Shown here: positions 1 to 12,712 of the stretch, piece after piece | Layout: every line of letters starts with the position of its first letter | How positions within the stretch are numbered: position 1 is the stretch's first letter | Program-made: the position numbers and the translations under genes | Assembly: GCA_008729055.1 (NCBI GenBank) | Contig: SDUX01000005.1 | Location: 2,997,018 to 3,061,017, forward strand | Source: Pyropia haitanensis | Lineage: Eukaryota > Rhodophyta > Bangiophyceae > Bangiales > Bangiaceae | Length of the DNA stretch: 64,000 nucleotides | Reading direction: 5' to 3' | The notes under the pieces: model-generated | Databases searched by the model: none | Told to the model about the DNA's origin: nothing | What the model saw: the letters and a program-made list of their open reading frames with translations, nothing else

Positions 1-551
1 GGCGCGGCGACCGCGTGCGGCGCGGCTGCCGCCTTGGCCCCCGGTGAGAGGTCCTCCTCGTCCGTGACCACCACGCTGCCGCGGCCGCGCACGCCCCCGC
101 CGCCGCGCCCACCCTCCTCATCGCTGCTGTCCGAGCGGTCGCCGCCCGCGGCGGCGGCAGCGCCCACGTCCAAGCTGCCGCCGCCGCCGCCCCGCCCCCC
201 CCCTGCAATGGGGTCAACGTCCAACCCCCCCTCCCCCACCCCCCCCTCCGCGCCCTGACCGCCGCCGCCGCCGCCGCCGCTGCCCACCGAGGCGGGGCGG
301 CCGCCCCCCCCCCCCCCCCGGCGGCGCCCCTCGCCCCCGCCCCCACGCCCCCCCCCGCCCCCCGCCGGCGGCCGTCGCCGCCAATGTCAATCGCGCTCGC
401 CTCGGACGCCTCCACACGGTCCAGCAGCCCGTTGATCGTCGACCCGTGGGGGAACGCCATGCCCAGCAGCATCGCCCCACCCCGCGCGCCGCCGCCACCG
501 CCGCCGCCGCCGCGGCCGGCCGGCAGCGTCACCACCCCCCGACCCGGGCGG
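1..551 (-). CDS. partial unrecognised coding exon at left edge
   Basis: Only tentatively a gene. Read on the minus strand, 551 to about 370 gives a non-repetitive peptide beginning RPGRGVVTLPAGR and containing GAMLLGMAFPHGSTINGLLD. The segment from about 221 to 1 gives another acidic peptide with SDSSDEEGG and SVVVTDEEDLSPG. The two lie in different frames and are separated by long G/C runs (about 301-320 and 340-362), so either an intron or run-length errors separate them. A plausible splice acceptor (TTGTCAG on the minus strand, ending at 552) precedes the first segment. The gene continues beyond the window edge. No family is recognised. Confidence 0.3.
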
Positions 552-560
552 CTGACAACC

Positions 561-3500
561 ACAGTGGCGGGGGGGTCTTTTTGGTCCCCACCCGTCGCCC
601 ACCACTCTCACTCTCTGCCCACCCCCCCCCCCCCCCCCCCCCCCCCACCCGCTCTCTCTCTCCACTACCCTTACTCCCCCCCCCCCCTCTGCCAGTGCCC
701 ACGTCAGGCAACAGCCACGGCGTGCACGCAGATGCCACCCACAAGGATAGCCGGGAAACGTGCCACGGACGGCGGCGGCGGTGGTGGTAGGCGCGGCCAG
801 TGGAGCACGCTGGAAAGGGTGAGGCGGCCGCGGGGGGAGGAGAGGCGAGAGGGGGGAGAGGGGGCGGGAAGGGCAGGGCGGATGGGACGAGGAGGAGAGA
901 AAAAGGAGGACGAGGACGCCGCAGGTGGAAGCGCGCGCGCCGCACACGGGCTCGCGGTGCTGCGGATGGGCGCCCCCCCGGCCCGCCGCGCCGCGTCACG
1001 CCGCGGCCAGCCGCCCCACTCGCCGCCACGTCGGCGGCGGCGACGGGGCCGGGCGCGTCGCTCTCACCCCCTCCCCCTCCCCCCCGCGGCCGCTGCCCGG
1101 GCGCGCGCGCGCGCGTGCACGCGCGCGGCGGTGCGCGGCGGGGGCGGCGGAGCAGTGGGGCGGCGTCGGCGCGCGCGGGCCGCCGCGGCGGCTGCGGCGG
1201 TGGCAACGGCGGTGGCGGCGGCGGCGGCGGTAGCGGCGGCGGCGGCGGCGGAGGCAGACGGAGAGGCGGCGGCGGCAGCGGTGGCGGCGGCGGCGGCGGC
1301 GGCGACTGCGCGCTCGTGACGGGGACGCGGCCGGCGGCGCGGGGGTGGGGGGGGGGGGAGGGGGGGGTGGCGGCGGCCACGTCACCACCACCCTACCGGC
1401 CAAAGGGGCGGGCGGGTCGGGTGGCGGCGGCGCGCCGGCGCGGGCGGCAGCGTCGGACCCGCGGCGCGCGGCCGCGAAACGGGCACAGCCGCTACCGCGG
1501 CAGCGGGCGGCGCGGCGGTGGAGGGAAGCGGCGACGGACGGCGGGGCGGGCGGGGGAGGGGGGGGGGGCGGGGGTGCGCCGCGGCCGCGCGCCGCCACGC
1601 CACCACACACCGGCCGCGCCCCGCCGCCAGTCCGCCGCGGTTTGCCTGCAGGCTGAGGGGGGGGGGGGTCCGCCGCGGGGGGGGGGGGGGGGGGGGACCA
1701 CCGCGGCGCGCTGCGTGCAAGCAGAGACAAGAGGGCGGGGCGGCGGCCGGGGGCCGGGCGGGCGCGGGGGGGGGCGGCGGGCCAGCGCATGGGGAGGCGA
1801 GCGGACCCCACGGGCGGGTGTCTTTTTTTCTCTTTTCTTTGGTGGGGGGACGGTCCACGCCGGCCGGGCCGACTGTCTACCCCGTAGCGTGCCCCGTGTG
1901 TTTTTCGATGCTTGTGTCAGGCGTGTCCACGTTTCGAGGACGGCCTCGTGGCGGTAGCGCCGCGCGTCGACCCGCTTTTCAGCCGCGAACGCGCCAGCAA
2001 CAGCAGCGGTTGGTCGGTTGGGCGCGTCCACGCGAAAATATCACTGTCAACAGCAGGGAAAATCAAACGGAATAGTGGTGCGTCCCCAGTGTCAAGCGGG
2101 GATCGACGCTCGCCCCAATCGACCGCAGGGCTGTCGCGGCCCGACCGGGCGGGACCCTGGACCGTACACGGGCGGGCGCGCTACGGTCGCGCGCCCGCGC
2201 CGCGCCGCACGGCACACAGACGGGGCGCGAGGGGCGGCGCGGGCGCGCGCCGTGTACCGCTCCCACCGCTGCTCTCCGCCGCCGGTAGAGGTGCCCTGGG
2301 CGCGTATGTACACTGTCGAGGGGTGTGTCTTCATGGCATCGGCTGCCGCCCGCGCGCGGGTGGGCGGGACCGCGCAGTGGTTCTTCTCCAGGTGACACCC
2401 GTGTTTCGGTACCGTCCGCGAGGCACGCACTCCCGTGGAGAGGCGCGTCCACACCCAGTAAAGGGGCGTGCCACGGAAGTAGGAGCACCATCCACCGGAT
2501 AGATTGGCTTGGGCGCCACCGAGTCCAGCTGTGGCAACGAAGACCACCGCAATGGCGGTCTACGCAACGGGTCCATGTATCCCGTTGCCGGCTATTGTTG
2601 GGACGAAGAGTTGATGCGACGTCACGCTTCTTCTGCACGCTGCGCTGGCAGCGCTTAACGGCGGCCAAGGCCGGACGGGTGGCCATTGGCAATGTGCCCC
2701 ACGTCCCCGTTCCTCGTTTGTCTCGCATGCTGTTCTCCGATGGCTGTACCCTCTGGCGCGTACCACCCTTGATTGGACCCTCTACTGCCGTCATTCAGGC
2801 GCTGTGTTGGTGTTACTATGAGGCCATCATGACCGCGCGATGCCATACTCCAACAGAGTCAGGTCCCTGCCCGACCGGATATCCCGACTCCGTCTGAGCC
2901 CACGTCAGCGCAGATAGAGAGAGAGGTGGGCGCGACTGAATCGCTGAGTATACTTTTGCGCGCCACCCTCCTAGAGGTCCGGGCGACGACTCTGGAATCG
3001 CAGGGATAGTGACGGTGCACAACGTTTGTAGAGGCGGGCCTGACGGAGTCCCGGCGGTGTCGAGGTCATGACGGGCAGGCTGTTCGTAGCACTGGTGGCT
3101 GGCGCGGTTGACAGCCACAGAGCGCTCCGGCTCTTGCATACCGCATCGATGCACGAGTGTCTTTGAATGAAGAAGGTGAAGAGGATGCGATTGGTGGCCT
3201 GCGGCGCAACGGTCGGAACACTGGCTGCTGAGAAGCGTCTGCTTGCAATTCCCGCGCACAATGTAGACATTTGCATTGATCGGTGTTCGCGTCTGTGCAT
3301 CACGCACACAGCTGCGTATCGCGCCACCTCTCACGCTGTTTATACTGCGGGAGGAGCCTACACTATGGCCCACATCCCGAATTAAGACGGCGCAGACTAA
3401 AGCTTTCACCTTTCAAAAGCACCCGGGACGCTCGACCCCACGCGCACACTGGGCCGTCAAACTGCGTGAACAGTTCTCTGTCTTGCCTCCTTTGTCGTGA

Positions 3501-3764
3501 AGTCAGACCATGACACAACGATGCGCACTGGAGAGAGACCTCCCAAAAAAAGAGACACAATAGGGGACGGAACCACAAGAAAAAAACATGTAATATTGTA
3601 TTTGAACATCACCGGAAACAGACAAAAAAAAAGAGATGTGGACAAACCGCCATCGCAATGCGCGAAATAGACGTGCAGGGCGTGGCGGGCCTCGGCCTTC
3701 ATTCTTCCAACCACCACCACCACCACCAACTCGCGTGACAACCTCCCCCCCCCACCCTTCCTCT
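561..3764. other. intergenic region without convincing genes
   Basis: From 561 to about 1850 the DNA is almost pure G+C triplet and homopolymer repeat; its open frames are composition artefacts. From about 1860 to 3764 base composition is much more balanced and no frame is long or protein-like. The stretch 3500-3764 next to the BET-like gene is A-rich and probably holds its 3' untranslated region. Confidence 0.6.
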
Positions 3765-6700
3765 TTAAGAATTGTAGCGTGCCACCAGTTCCTCCTCCAC
3801 CCGCCGAATCTCCACGTCCATCGCCAGCAGCGCCGCATAGTCAGTGACAAATTCATAGTCCGCGCCGTTGCGCAAGAGGGCATCCAGGTAGGCCTGCACA
3901 GCGCGGAGGACCACCGGCGGCAGTGCCGCCACGTCCACCACCGCCGCCGTCTTGGACGTCCACGCGGCGGCCAGCTCCGTCCGACGCGTCGCGTCGGCAA
4001 TCACCTTGAGCACGTCCCGCTGCCGGTCAGGCTGCAGCCGGTTCACCTCGGCACACAGCCGCCGCGTGTCGACGGGCAGGGGCATGACGCCGGTGAGCGC
4101 GGCGGTGCGGCGGCGCTTGGCGCGCTCCCGGTACGCCCAGCTCACGTCAAACGCGAGGCCGTTGCGCTGCTTGACCATATCCCGCAACCGGTCCTCGAGG
4201 CCCTTGACGACCGGCGGCTTGCGGCCACCACCGCGGCGGCGGCCGAGCGAACGGCACGCAAATGGCGCAATCGTGCTGACGGCCATCCCGGGCAGCGGGG
4301 GCGACGGCGCGGCCGCCGCCGGCACAACCGCCGTGGGAGCCACGGGCGCCACCGCGACAGGCGCAACCGGCACCGGCGCGGCCGCCGCCAGCAGGGGCGG
4401 CGCGGGCGGCGCCGCTACCGGCGGGCGTGCCGACGAAGCGGTGCGGCCCGCCACGGCAGCAGTCATGGCAGCGGCCGCGGCGGCCATGCCCGCCGGCGGC
4501 ACCCCTGGTAGTTGGCCAATCGCATCCACGACACCCACACGCTTGCGCCGGCGCACCCGCTTGGCAATCGGCTTGGCCACCCCCGGCACCGCCGCGCCCG
4601 ACCGCTTGCTCGTGTCCGACGTCGCGCCGGCCGCGCCAAAAGCACCGCCGCCGCCCTTGGACGCTGACGCTGGGTGGAGGGAGGAGCCACTGCCAGCCGA
4701 CGAGGCCGCCCCGCGCGGCGCCTTGCGCCCGGACCCACCCGACCTGTGGCTCCGAACGGCGGCAGAAGAGGCAGCGGCGGCGGCCGCAGCCGCGGCGGCG
4801 CCCACCAGCCCGCCGGCGCCTGCCTTGGTGTCACCCCCACGGCTGCTGCTGCCACCGCCGCGCGACGGACGCGCCAAGGCCGAGTCGTTGTTCTCCTCCC
4901 GCGCACGCGCGGCCTGCGCCGACGGCAGGTCCACCCAGCGGGATTCAAAGCGCGCAAGCAGCGTCTTGGCCTCATTGTGGTAGGACGAGCCGACCGGGTT
5001 GTAGCGGAGGGAGTTTTGGAACGTTAGCCGCACGTCGTCGGCAACGGCCTGTGCGTTAAACACACCCGATGCCGACGTGTAGACGCCCGTGTCGGCGTAT
5101 TCTAGCGCCGTCCCCAGGTCCATCAGCTTGTCCACCACCGCCGAATAATCGGGGATGTCCCGCGCCGGCCACAGCTCATACACGGGCCGGGTGAATGAGC
5201 CCGCATCGCGCCAGCGGTGCATCTCGCGGAGGAGGCGATGGCAAAAGATGTAGTCGGGCGACTTGAGCCACGGGCCGTCCTCGGCGCGGGGGCGGCCCTC
5301 AGCACTTGACGCAGACGACGGCGGCGCGCCCTGCCTTGGCCGCACCCCGAGTGGCGGCTTGGCGCTGCTGCTCCCGCCGGCTGCACCTCCCCGCGGCGAA
5401 GGTGCGCCCGACTTCAAGAATTTGCCGTCTTGGTCCCGCGGCAGCATCACAACGTTGGCACGCGACGCTTCGCTTCCCGCAGCGGCACCCGCAGGGCCCG
5501 CGGCTCCACCCTGCTGTGAAGCGGAAGCGTCCTTGAGCGCCGTCCGGGGGAATCCCGTGGATACGGCCGGAGCCTTGCCCTTCTTGGCGCTCCCCAACGG
5601 CCGTGGCGGGCGCGCCGCGGCGGCAGGCGAGGCGACCGCACCGCCGGCAGCGGCGGCCGCAGCAGCCGCCGCCCGACGTCTGGCCGCTGCCGCCACTGCC
5701 GCCGCCGCCGCGCCGCGCAGCGGCGTCCCCCCCGTCGACGTCGTCTGCGGCAGCCGCTGGGCATGCGACGGGGCGGCCGGCGGCCGACCCCGCTGCAGTG
5801 CACCGGCCTTGGCGGGCGGCTGCGTTGAGAGGTCACCCGGCCGTCGCGCCGATGCCCCCGCTGCCACGCCGTGTGCTCCGGGCGGCGGCAGCGGCAACGA
5901 TACCGTCGCTGAAGCCACCCGACGGGGAGGGATCTTGGACGAGGAGGAGCTGGCACCCGCCGCCGTCGCCCTCGCTGGCTGCTCCCCAAACGACCGTGGC
6001 GGCGTAGGCGGGATGGCCGCTAACGACGCGTCCAAGGCCGCCACACGCTCGGAAAAACGAGTGGCCAAGGCCTTGGCCTCGGCGTGGAAGGGGGTGCCTT
6101 CAGCGTTGTACGCCATAGCGTTAGCAAACGTCAGGCTCACGTCTGCAGCGCAGGCCGACGCATGAAAGGTCCCCGACGGCGTCACGTATACGCCCTGCTC
6201 CATGGAGCGGCGAACCGTGCCAATGTCCATTGGCCGCCGCACAACGTTGGAGTACCCAGGGAGGTCGTCGGCCGACCAGATCTCGGAAACAGGGCGCGCA
6301 AAATCCTCCGCGTGCGGCCACATCAGCATCTCGTCCAACAAAGTCCTGTACGCCATATACGCGGGACTCGACCGCCACGATGGCACCGACTGCTGCCGCT
6401 GCCGCTTACGCAACTGTGCCGCGTTACCCGTGTCTTCGACGTGAGCAGCAGCGCCGGGAGACACGGGCAGGGGGACAGATGCCACGGGCGGTGGCGGCCT
6501 GCGCGGCGGGGCCGTGGCACCAGCAACTGCTCCACCGGCCCTGGCACCCCCTGCCGCCTTGCCGGCCACGGCACTGCCAGCGGGCCACGTCGCACCCGAA
6601 GCATCCCCGATACGCGGGCGTTTGATGTGGCGCGAGCGCTCCGCAGAGGAGCTCGCACCACTCTTGCTCCCTGTCGGAGGCGGCCGCGGAAGCAGCGGCG

Positions 6701-9700
6701 GCGAGGACGCATCAGCACCGGATGCGCTACCGGCGGCCAGCTCGGACGGCTTGCGCGGCGGAGGCCGGGGGCGTCCCGACTGGTCATACTGACCGGCCAC
6801 GTCACCCGCGCCACCGTCACTGACCCGCCGTGGTGGCGGTGTGGGAAGAGCGGGAGGCAGCCTCGACAGTGGCGGTGCTCCCGGATGGGACCCCGCCTCG
6901 GGCCGCTTAGCCGTGGGAAGCCGGCGAGGCACGGGAACGCCCCCAAACACGGGCGCCCCCGAGGCTTGGATGGCTGACGGCGGCCGTGGAGGAGCACCCA
7001 TCCGCCGTTCCGCCTCCGCGGCAGCGCTCCCCGGAGCCGCCGGACTGCGGTACCCCACCAGTTTCAGGCGGGGTAGCTTGTCCATCCGCCGCTTGAAGCG
7101 GGAGGTCAGCGCCTTCGCATGGTTATGGAACGTCGTCCCAGCCGCGTTGTAGGCCATCGCATTCGCAAAGGTCAGGTTGATGTCTGCCGCGCACGTGCGG
7201 GTGTCAAACGCTCCCTCCGGCGTCACGTAACCGCCAGACTCGACCTTGCGATAAATCGTGCCGAGGTCCATTGGCCGCGACACGACGGCGTCATAGCCGG
7301 GAATCTCCTCGGGCGTCCAGTTTTCCGTCACGGAGCGCGTGAAAGACTCGGCGCGGGGCCACGTGTGCATGTCCATGAGCATCTCGTAGAAGAAGTGGTA
7401 GTGGGTCGACTGCCGCCACTGGTCGCGCACGACGGGGGCGGGGGTGGACGGGGAGGCATCGCCGGGAGAGGGAGCCGCACCGCCCGCGTCACTAGCCCGC
7501 GGGCGCTTGCGCTTGTGAGACGGACGCGGCGGCAACGCCGACTCTGCCGGTTCGGCACCGGTGCCTGGCCGTTCAGCATGCGGAGGGGCCTCCGCCGTCC
7601 GCACCCGCGGGCGCGCAGTCGACGAAGAGGCGCCACCGGTGGCCGCGGCCTCATCAGAGGCCACCGCTCGCGCACCCCCGGGAGCTGGCAGCCGCGCGCC
7701 CTTGACGGTGGACGTTTGTGCCCCCCCGGCAGGGACAGTCTTGCCGCCAATCGTCGCCGCGGCCTTGCCGCTCCCCACTGACGACGCCTTCCCCACACCT
7801 CCAGCGGCGGACTTGCCACCCGCCGATGGCGCACTCCCCAACTTGGCCCCGGCCCCCGGGGACCGCGACCGCGGACGCTTGAGTGACAGCCGCACAGGTG
7901 GTACGGGACCACCGCGCAATGTCTTGCCGCCACGGCCACTGCCGTCGACTCCGCCATGTGAGCCGCCGCCCGCGTCCCCAGCAGCGGTGTCGGCGGCCGC
8001 TGACGACGCCCGGGGAGGGCCATTGAAGCGCAACGGCAGCGTCGCCTGCACCAGCCCTTTGCCTTTGCGGTGAGAGCCGCCCGTTGCCGACGACTTGGTT
8101 GCACCCGCCAGCCGCGAGGCGGTGGGCGCTGCCGCCCCCGTCGCTGCCGCCGCCGCCAACCGTGAGGGGGGCGTAGGGGGCAGTGGCGGAGGGCCCGTCA
8201 GACGGTTCTTTGGTCGAGGCTCGGCAGGCATCCCCGCAAAGCGAACACGGAAGCGGGCGAGGAACTCCCGGGCAGCGTCGTGAAATTTGGTGCCCGGCGG
8301 GTTGTAGCGCATACAGTTCTCAAACGTCAGCGTCACGTCGGCGGCAAACGAGGCCGAATCAAACACGGGCAGCGCCCCAGGGGCGGGCGTGGACGTGTAG
8401 GCGCCAGCCGACACTGCGGCGAGGACGGTGCCAAGGTCCATTGGCACGGGCACTTTTTCGGCATAGCCTGGGAGCTCCGATGCGGGCCAGATCTCGGTGA
8501 CGGGTCGATTGAAGCCTTCAATTCCGCGCCACCGCATCGTATCTCGAAGCATCTTGTAGCACCACATCTGCTGGCGGGGTCTGGGAGGAGCCTTGCCAGG
8601 CGTCGTTGCTGCCACCACGACCGGCGTCGAAGCCGCCGCCGCCGGAGGCGCCGATGCAACGGCCTTGGAGGCGGGAGTAGCCGCCACCGGTTGAACACCG
8701 TCATTACCGTCGCCGTCGCCACCACGGTCGCTAGCGTCACGACCGTCAGCGACGGCAGCGGCCGTGTCATTCTCGGTGTCAGAGTCGGCGCCGGCACTCG
8801 CATCCGAGTCCCCGCCGGCCACCGCTGATGGACTTCTGCCACGATTGTTCGGCGGCGAAGGGAGGGTCAGCCGGATGGAGAGTCGCGGCTCGGACGACCG
8901 CCGCGGCGTCGTGGCTGCAGCCGTCGCCCCGTGTGCACCCCTCTCAGCATCATTGGGCGTCGACGTGCGCTTGTGGTGAGGACGGCGCACGGACGGCGGC
9001 GTCGTGCCCACCTGGCGTCGCTCCCCGCCCGACGCGGCCACGCCGTCGCCGTCGACCGCGAGTGGCTCCACACTCATCCTACTGGCTTCGACCGCTGCCG
9101 CCACGACAGCGCTCCCGTCCGTGGCACCACCGGCAGACGACCGCCGCGGAGCCGACGAAGGGTAGGCGCGGTCCGGACGTCGACCGCCACTGTGCTGCAC
9201 GTCCCCCTTGTCACCCGCCACGTCTCTGGCGTCTGGCGCGTCCGTGGCGTCATCGTCAACGGCCGACTCGTCGGGCGCCTCGTCATCGACCGAGCGGCGG
9301 CGCTTCTGATGGGACCGAGCGGGGCGGCCAGCAGAGGCGCCGCCCGACCGCCGATCCGACGTGCGGGAGGTGGTGGTCGTTGCCCCTGCGGCGCCCGCAG
9401 CAGCAGCCTCGTCCGCCAAAGCCGATGAGCGCCGCTTGTGAGAGACCTTCCCGGTGGGGAGCTCCTTAGACTTGGCCAGTCCCTGATCCCGGACACCGGG
9501 CATCGTTGCCTCAGCCTGCTCGGCCGTCGCCTCGTCTGCAAACGCGGCAGAGCGGCGCTTGTGCGAGCGCTTGCCCTCGCCACGCTCCCGCTCCGGCGAG
9601 TCACCCCGCTCTCGCTCCCGCGGCAGCGGCTCGGACACTTCGGCCGCCACGGCCGCCGCTGCCTCCTCTGCTGCGGCCAGCGGACGGCGCTTGTGCGAGC

Positions 9701-11764
9701 GCTTTCCCGACCCGTGCTCCCGCTCCACGGAGCCGCCTCGCTCCCGCGGCGGCGGCGCCGCCCCAGCCGCCTCATCCACCGCCACGGTCGAGGAGAGGCG
9801 CTTGTGGGAGCGTCGCCCAGAACCGCGCTCCCGTGACGCCCCACGCCCACCATCCCGGCGCTCCTCCGCGACCGCACCGGCCGAAGGCGACCGCCGGCGC
9901 GCGCGCCGCGATGAGACACCCGCCCCACGGTCCTTGGAGGCCCCTCGCTCTCGCTCCCGGGAGCGGGCCTCGCTTGGCTCCTCGTCGGCCGCCACAGACG
10001 AGCGCTTGTGGTGGGAGCGCCGCCCCGAGCCGCCCCGCTCTCGCTCCCGCTCCCGCTCGCGCTCCCGCGACAACCGCCGATCCCGCTCCCGCTCCCGGGA
10101 AGCGCCGCGGTCACGGTCACGGTCACGGTCGCGGTCGCGGTCACGGTCGCGGTCACGGTCACGGTCGCGGTCACGGTCACGGTCACGGTCGCGCTCCCTG
10201 GACGTGCCGCGCTCCCGCCCATGCCGCCGGCCGTGCGAATCCCGACGATCCCGCGAGTGCCGCCGGTCCCGCGACTTGCGCCGCCCGCCGCCGGTACCGC
10301 TGGTGCCCCCATCGCGGCCGTCGGCGTCGACGGCAACTTCCGTATCGTCCGACGGGCGGCGGCGGTGGCGGCTGCTGCCCCCACGGTCCCGCGACGCGTC
10401 GCGGTCCCGCGACGACCGGCGGCCGTGGCTTTTGTCCTCGCCCCGGTCGCGGTCGCGGTCACGGTCGCGGTCGCGGCTGCGGCCTTGCTCACGGTCACGG
10501 TCGTGGCCGCGGCCGCGGCCATGGTCACGGTCACGGCGGCGGTCGCCGTCCGCATCGGGAGCTCGCGGCACGGCAGCAGTGGCCGTGTCGTCGTTGCCGT
10601 CTGGGAAATCGTCGTCGCCATCGACGGGGGCGTCGTCACGGGCGGCGCCCGTCGGCGCTTCCTCCTCGTCGCCGCCGGCTGTCGGCGACGCGTCACGCGC
10701 GCTGGTGGCCAACGCCGCGTCGTCGCTGGCGTGGCCGTCGGTCACACGCCGGCGAGGCGGTCGCTCGGCAGACGCGTCCCGCTCGACAGATAGCCGCGTC
10801 TCGGCCGGTGGTCGCCCGCGGCGCGGCCGCTCACCACCAGGCGGAGCGGCCGCAGCGGCAGCGGCCGGCGACGGCGAGCCGTCCGCCCGCGGCCGCCGCT
10901 TGGCGTCCCGGCCCGCCTCCCTACGGCCGCCGCGGTCACGACCACCGTCCCGGCTGTCGCGCTGCCGCGGCGGCGGGTCGGCATCCGCCCGCGGCGGGCG
11001 CGCATCAGCCGCGGCGGCCGCAGCGGCCGCGGCCGGCGGGGGCTCCACCCGGGGCACATCCCCCTCCGAGGCGGACGCAGCCGCGGGCCCGTCCTCCCCC
11101 GACCCAACGTCCATGTCGTCGGCGCCATCCGCACCGCCCCCCTCCTGGTCCTCCCCCCCGCCGTCCGACGCCCCAGCGTCGAGCGCCCCCCGCTCACCCC
11201 CGCCATCACTCACGGTACCCGCCGCGTCACCCGCCGACCCCGACGCTCCATCCGCGTTCGCGCGGCCCGGCGGCGGCGGCGATGATGACGGCGGCGGCGG
11301 TGAAGACACTGACGCCCCTCCTCTCCCCCCCCCATGAGCAGCCCGAGCGTGGCCGCCGCAGCGGCCGTCGCCGCCGCCTCCCCATCCTCCTCCGCACCCC
11401 CACCGTCGGCGACATCCCCGTCTCCATCGTCCTCCCCCCCGCCGCCGTCGCGGCGGCGACCGCCGGATGCACTCACCGTCGCGAGCGTCTCGGCCGCGGC
11501 GGCCACTTCGGCCGCTTCCGCGTCCTCATCCCCGTCTGCACCCCCGTCCGCATCCCCGTCCGCACCCCCGCCCGCATCCGCGTCCGCGGGTGGCGGCGGC
11601 GTCGTCGGCGACGGCACCCGCCGGGCACCAACGCCGACGCTGTCGCTGCTGTCCGAGTCGTCGCCAAAAACCGACGCCGACGCGGCGAGTAGCCGCTGCA
11701 GGTGCGGGTCGCCGTCGCCGCCGCGGTTGCCGCGGCCACCGCCCCCATGGCCACGAAGCGGCAT
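3765..11764 (-). CDS. BET-like protein with four bromodomains and a NET domain
   Basis: Predicted chromatin reader that would bind acetyl-lysine on histones and recruit transcription factors. One open frame from about 11309 down to the TAA at 3765 holds four bromodomains at about 8574-8230, 7410-7075, 6372-6010 and 5262-4920. Each keeps the acetyl-lysine-binding Asn (CMRYNPPG, AMAYNAAG, AMAYNAEG, SLRYNPVG). Three keep P-M-D-(L/I)-G-T; the fourth has LMDLGT. The C-terminus (about 4090-3900) has an extra-terminal (NET) pattern, PLPVDTRRLCAEVNRLQP. The first 900 residues are disordered and rich in Arg, Asp, Ser and Lys. This frame has no ATG before 11114. The acidic frame above it starts with ATG at 11764 (MPLRGHGG) and runs into it across a nine-base C run (11325-11333); one extra base there would join them, so I use 11764. 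Known BET proteins have one or two bromodomains. The start is uncertain; the domains are clear. Confidence 0.85.
10108..10195 (-). repeat. hexanucleotide repeat coding for Arg-Asp dipeptides
   Basis: Tandem cggtca/cggtcg units, about 14 copies, inside the BET-like gene. On the coding (minus) strand they encode an uninterrupted (Arg-Asp)n tract. Shorter imperfect copies occur around 10440-10510. Confidence 0.85.
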
Positions 11765-12712
11765 CGTGGCGGCGTGTGGCTCCGTACACACGCGCGGGCG
11801 GGGGGGGGGAGGGGGGGGGGGGTGGCGAATAGAAGGAAGAGAACCAAAAAAAAAAAGAGGGAGGGGGGGCGAATGGGAGGCAACCGAAAAAAAAGGCGGG
11901 CGGGGGGAGAGGAGAACGAGGAATGGGGGGTGGAGAGGGGGGTGGGGGAGCAAGTGGCGCGCAACGGGAATGTGCGGTCACCGGCGGGGGCCCCCCCCGC
12001 CGGGAGGGGGGGGGAAGATGCGCGACGGGGGCCGACAGGGGGGGGGGGGGAGGATTGGACCGGGGGGGGGGGGGGGAAGGAACGAATGGGCGGGGAGGTG
12101 GGGAAGTGGGCCGCCCAGGGGGTCACGCGCACGCGCACACGAGCGGATGCGGGGGAGAGCCAACACACCGGGCCGCGAAGCGCGGGGGCGGCGGGGGAGT
12201 CGCCGCGCGCGCGCCAAGTTGACTGGCCAGCCCCGCGCGGCGCGCGCCACAACGCGGGCGCGGTTGCCGGCGCCCGCGTGGTCGTGGCGGCCGGCCGGGC
12301 CCTCGGCAACTTCTTCAACTGCGTGTTGCTGGCAGCGGCGGGCGTGGCGTCCGCGGCTGCGGTCCATCTACTTCTTATAATTCTTGTGCAATAACATCTT
12401 GAACTACGTGTATTTTGGAGTACTCTGCGTGTGTACAAATACAGTGTACGAAAAACTATGTAGTGAGTCTCTCAGGGAAGGTCTGCTTTCAAAAAAAAGA
12501 GTCGAGGTTGAGGACGGATCACGGCAGCATTGTACAGCTTTGGTGGCCTGGTTCCCATCGCGACGTCGGGGACGTGAAGGCGTGAACGTTCTGCCAACAA
12601 GACAACATGTCCAGCTGGGCGTCTGCAGTCGACGACCATCTCAGACCATCCGCACGTCCGTCCGACGGCACTTCCACTCGTCCACGCGCGCCACCTCCCC
12701 GGACCATTCGCG
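11765..12712. other. shared upstream region of BET-like gene and deoxyhypusine synthase
   Basis: Head-to-head intergenic region of about 950 bp. The half near 11800-12080 is dominated by G runs; the part around 12370-12500 is AT-richer and may hold core promoter elements for the plus-strand gene. No defined motif was recognised. Confidence 0.5.

Noticed and set aside
11297..11309. GTG at 11309 as the true start of the BET-like protein
   Set aside because: Eukaryotic initiation at GTG is unlikely, and the acidic frame upstream with an ATG at 11764 continues the same composition across a C run.
9559..11337. 592-aa plus-strand frame rich in Ser-Arg dipeptides, like an SR splicing factor
   Set aside because: It is the antisense of the Arg-Asp and Arg-Glu rich N-terminus of the BET-like protein; Ser-Arg runs arise mechanically from the complementary repeat and no RRM is present.
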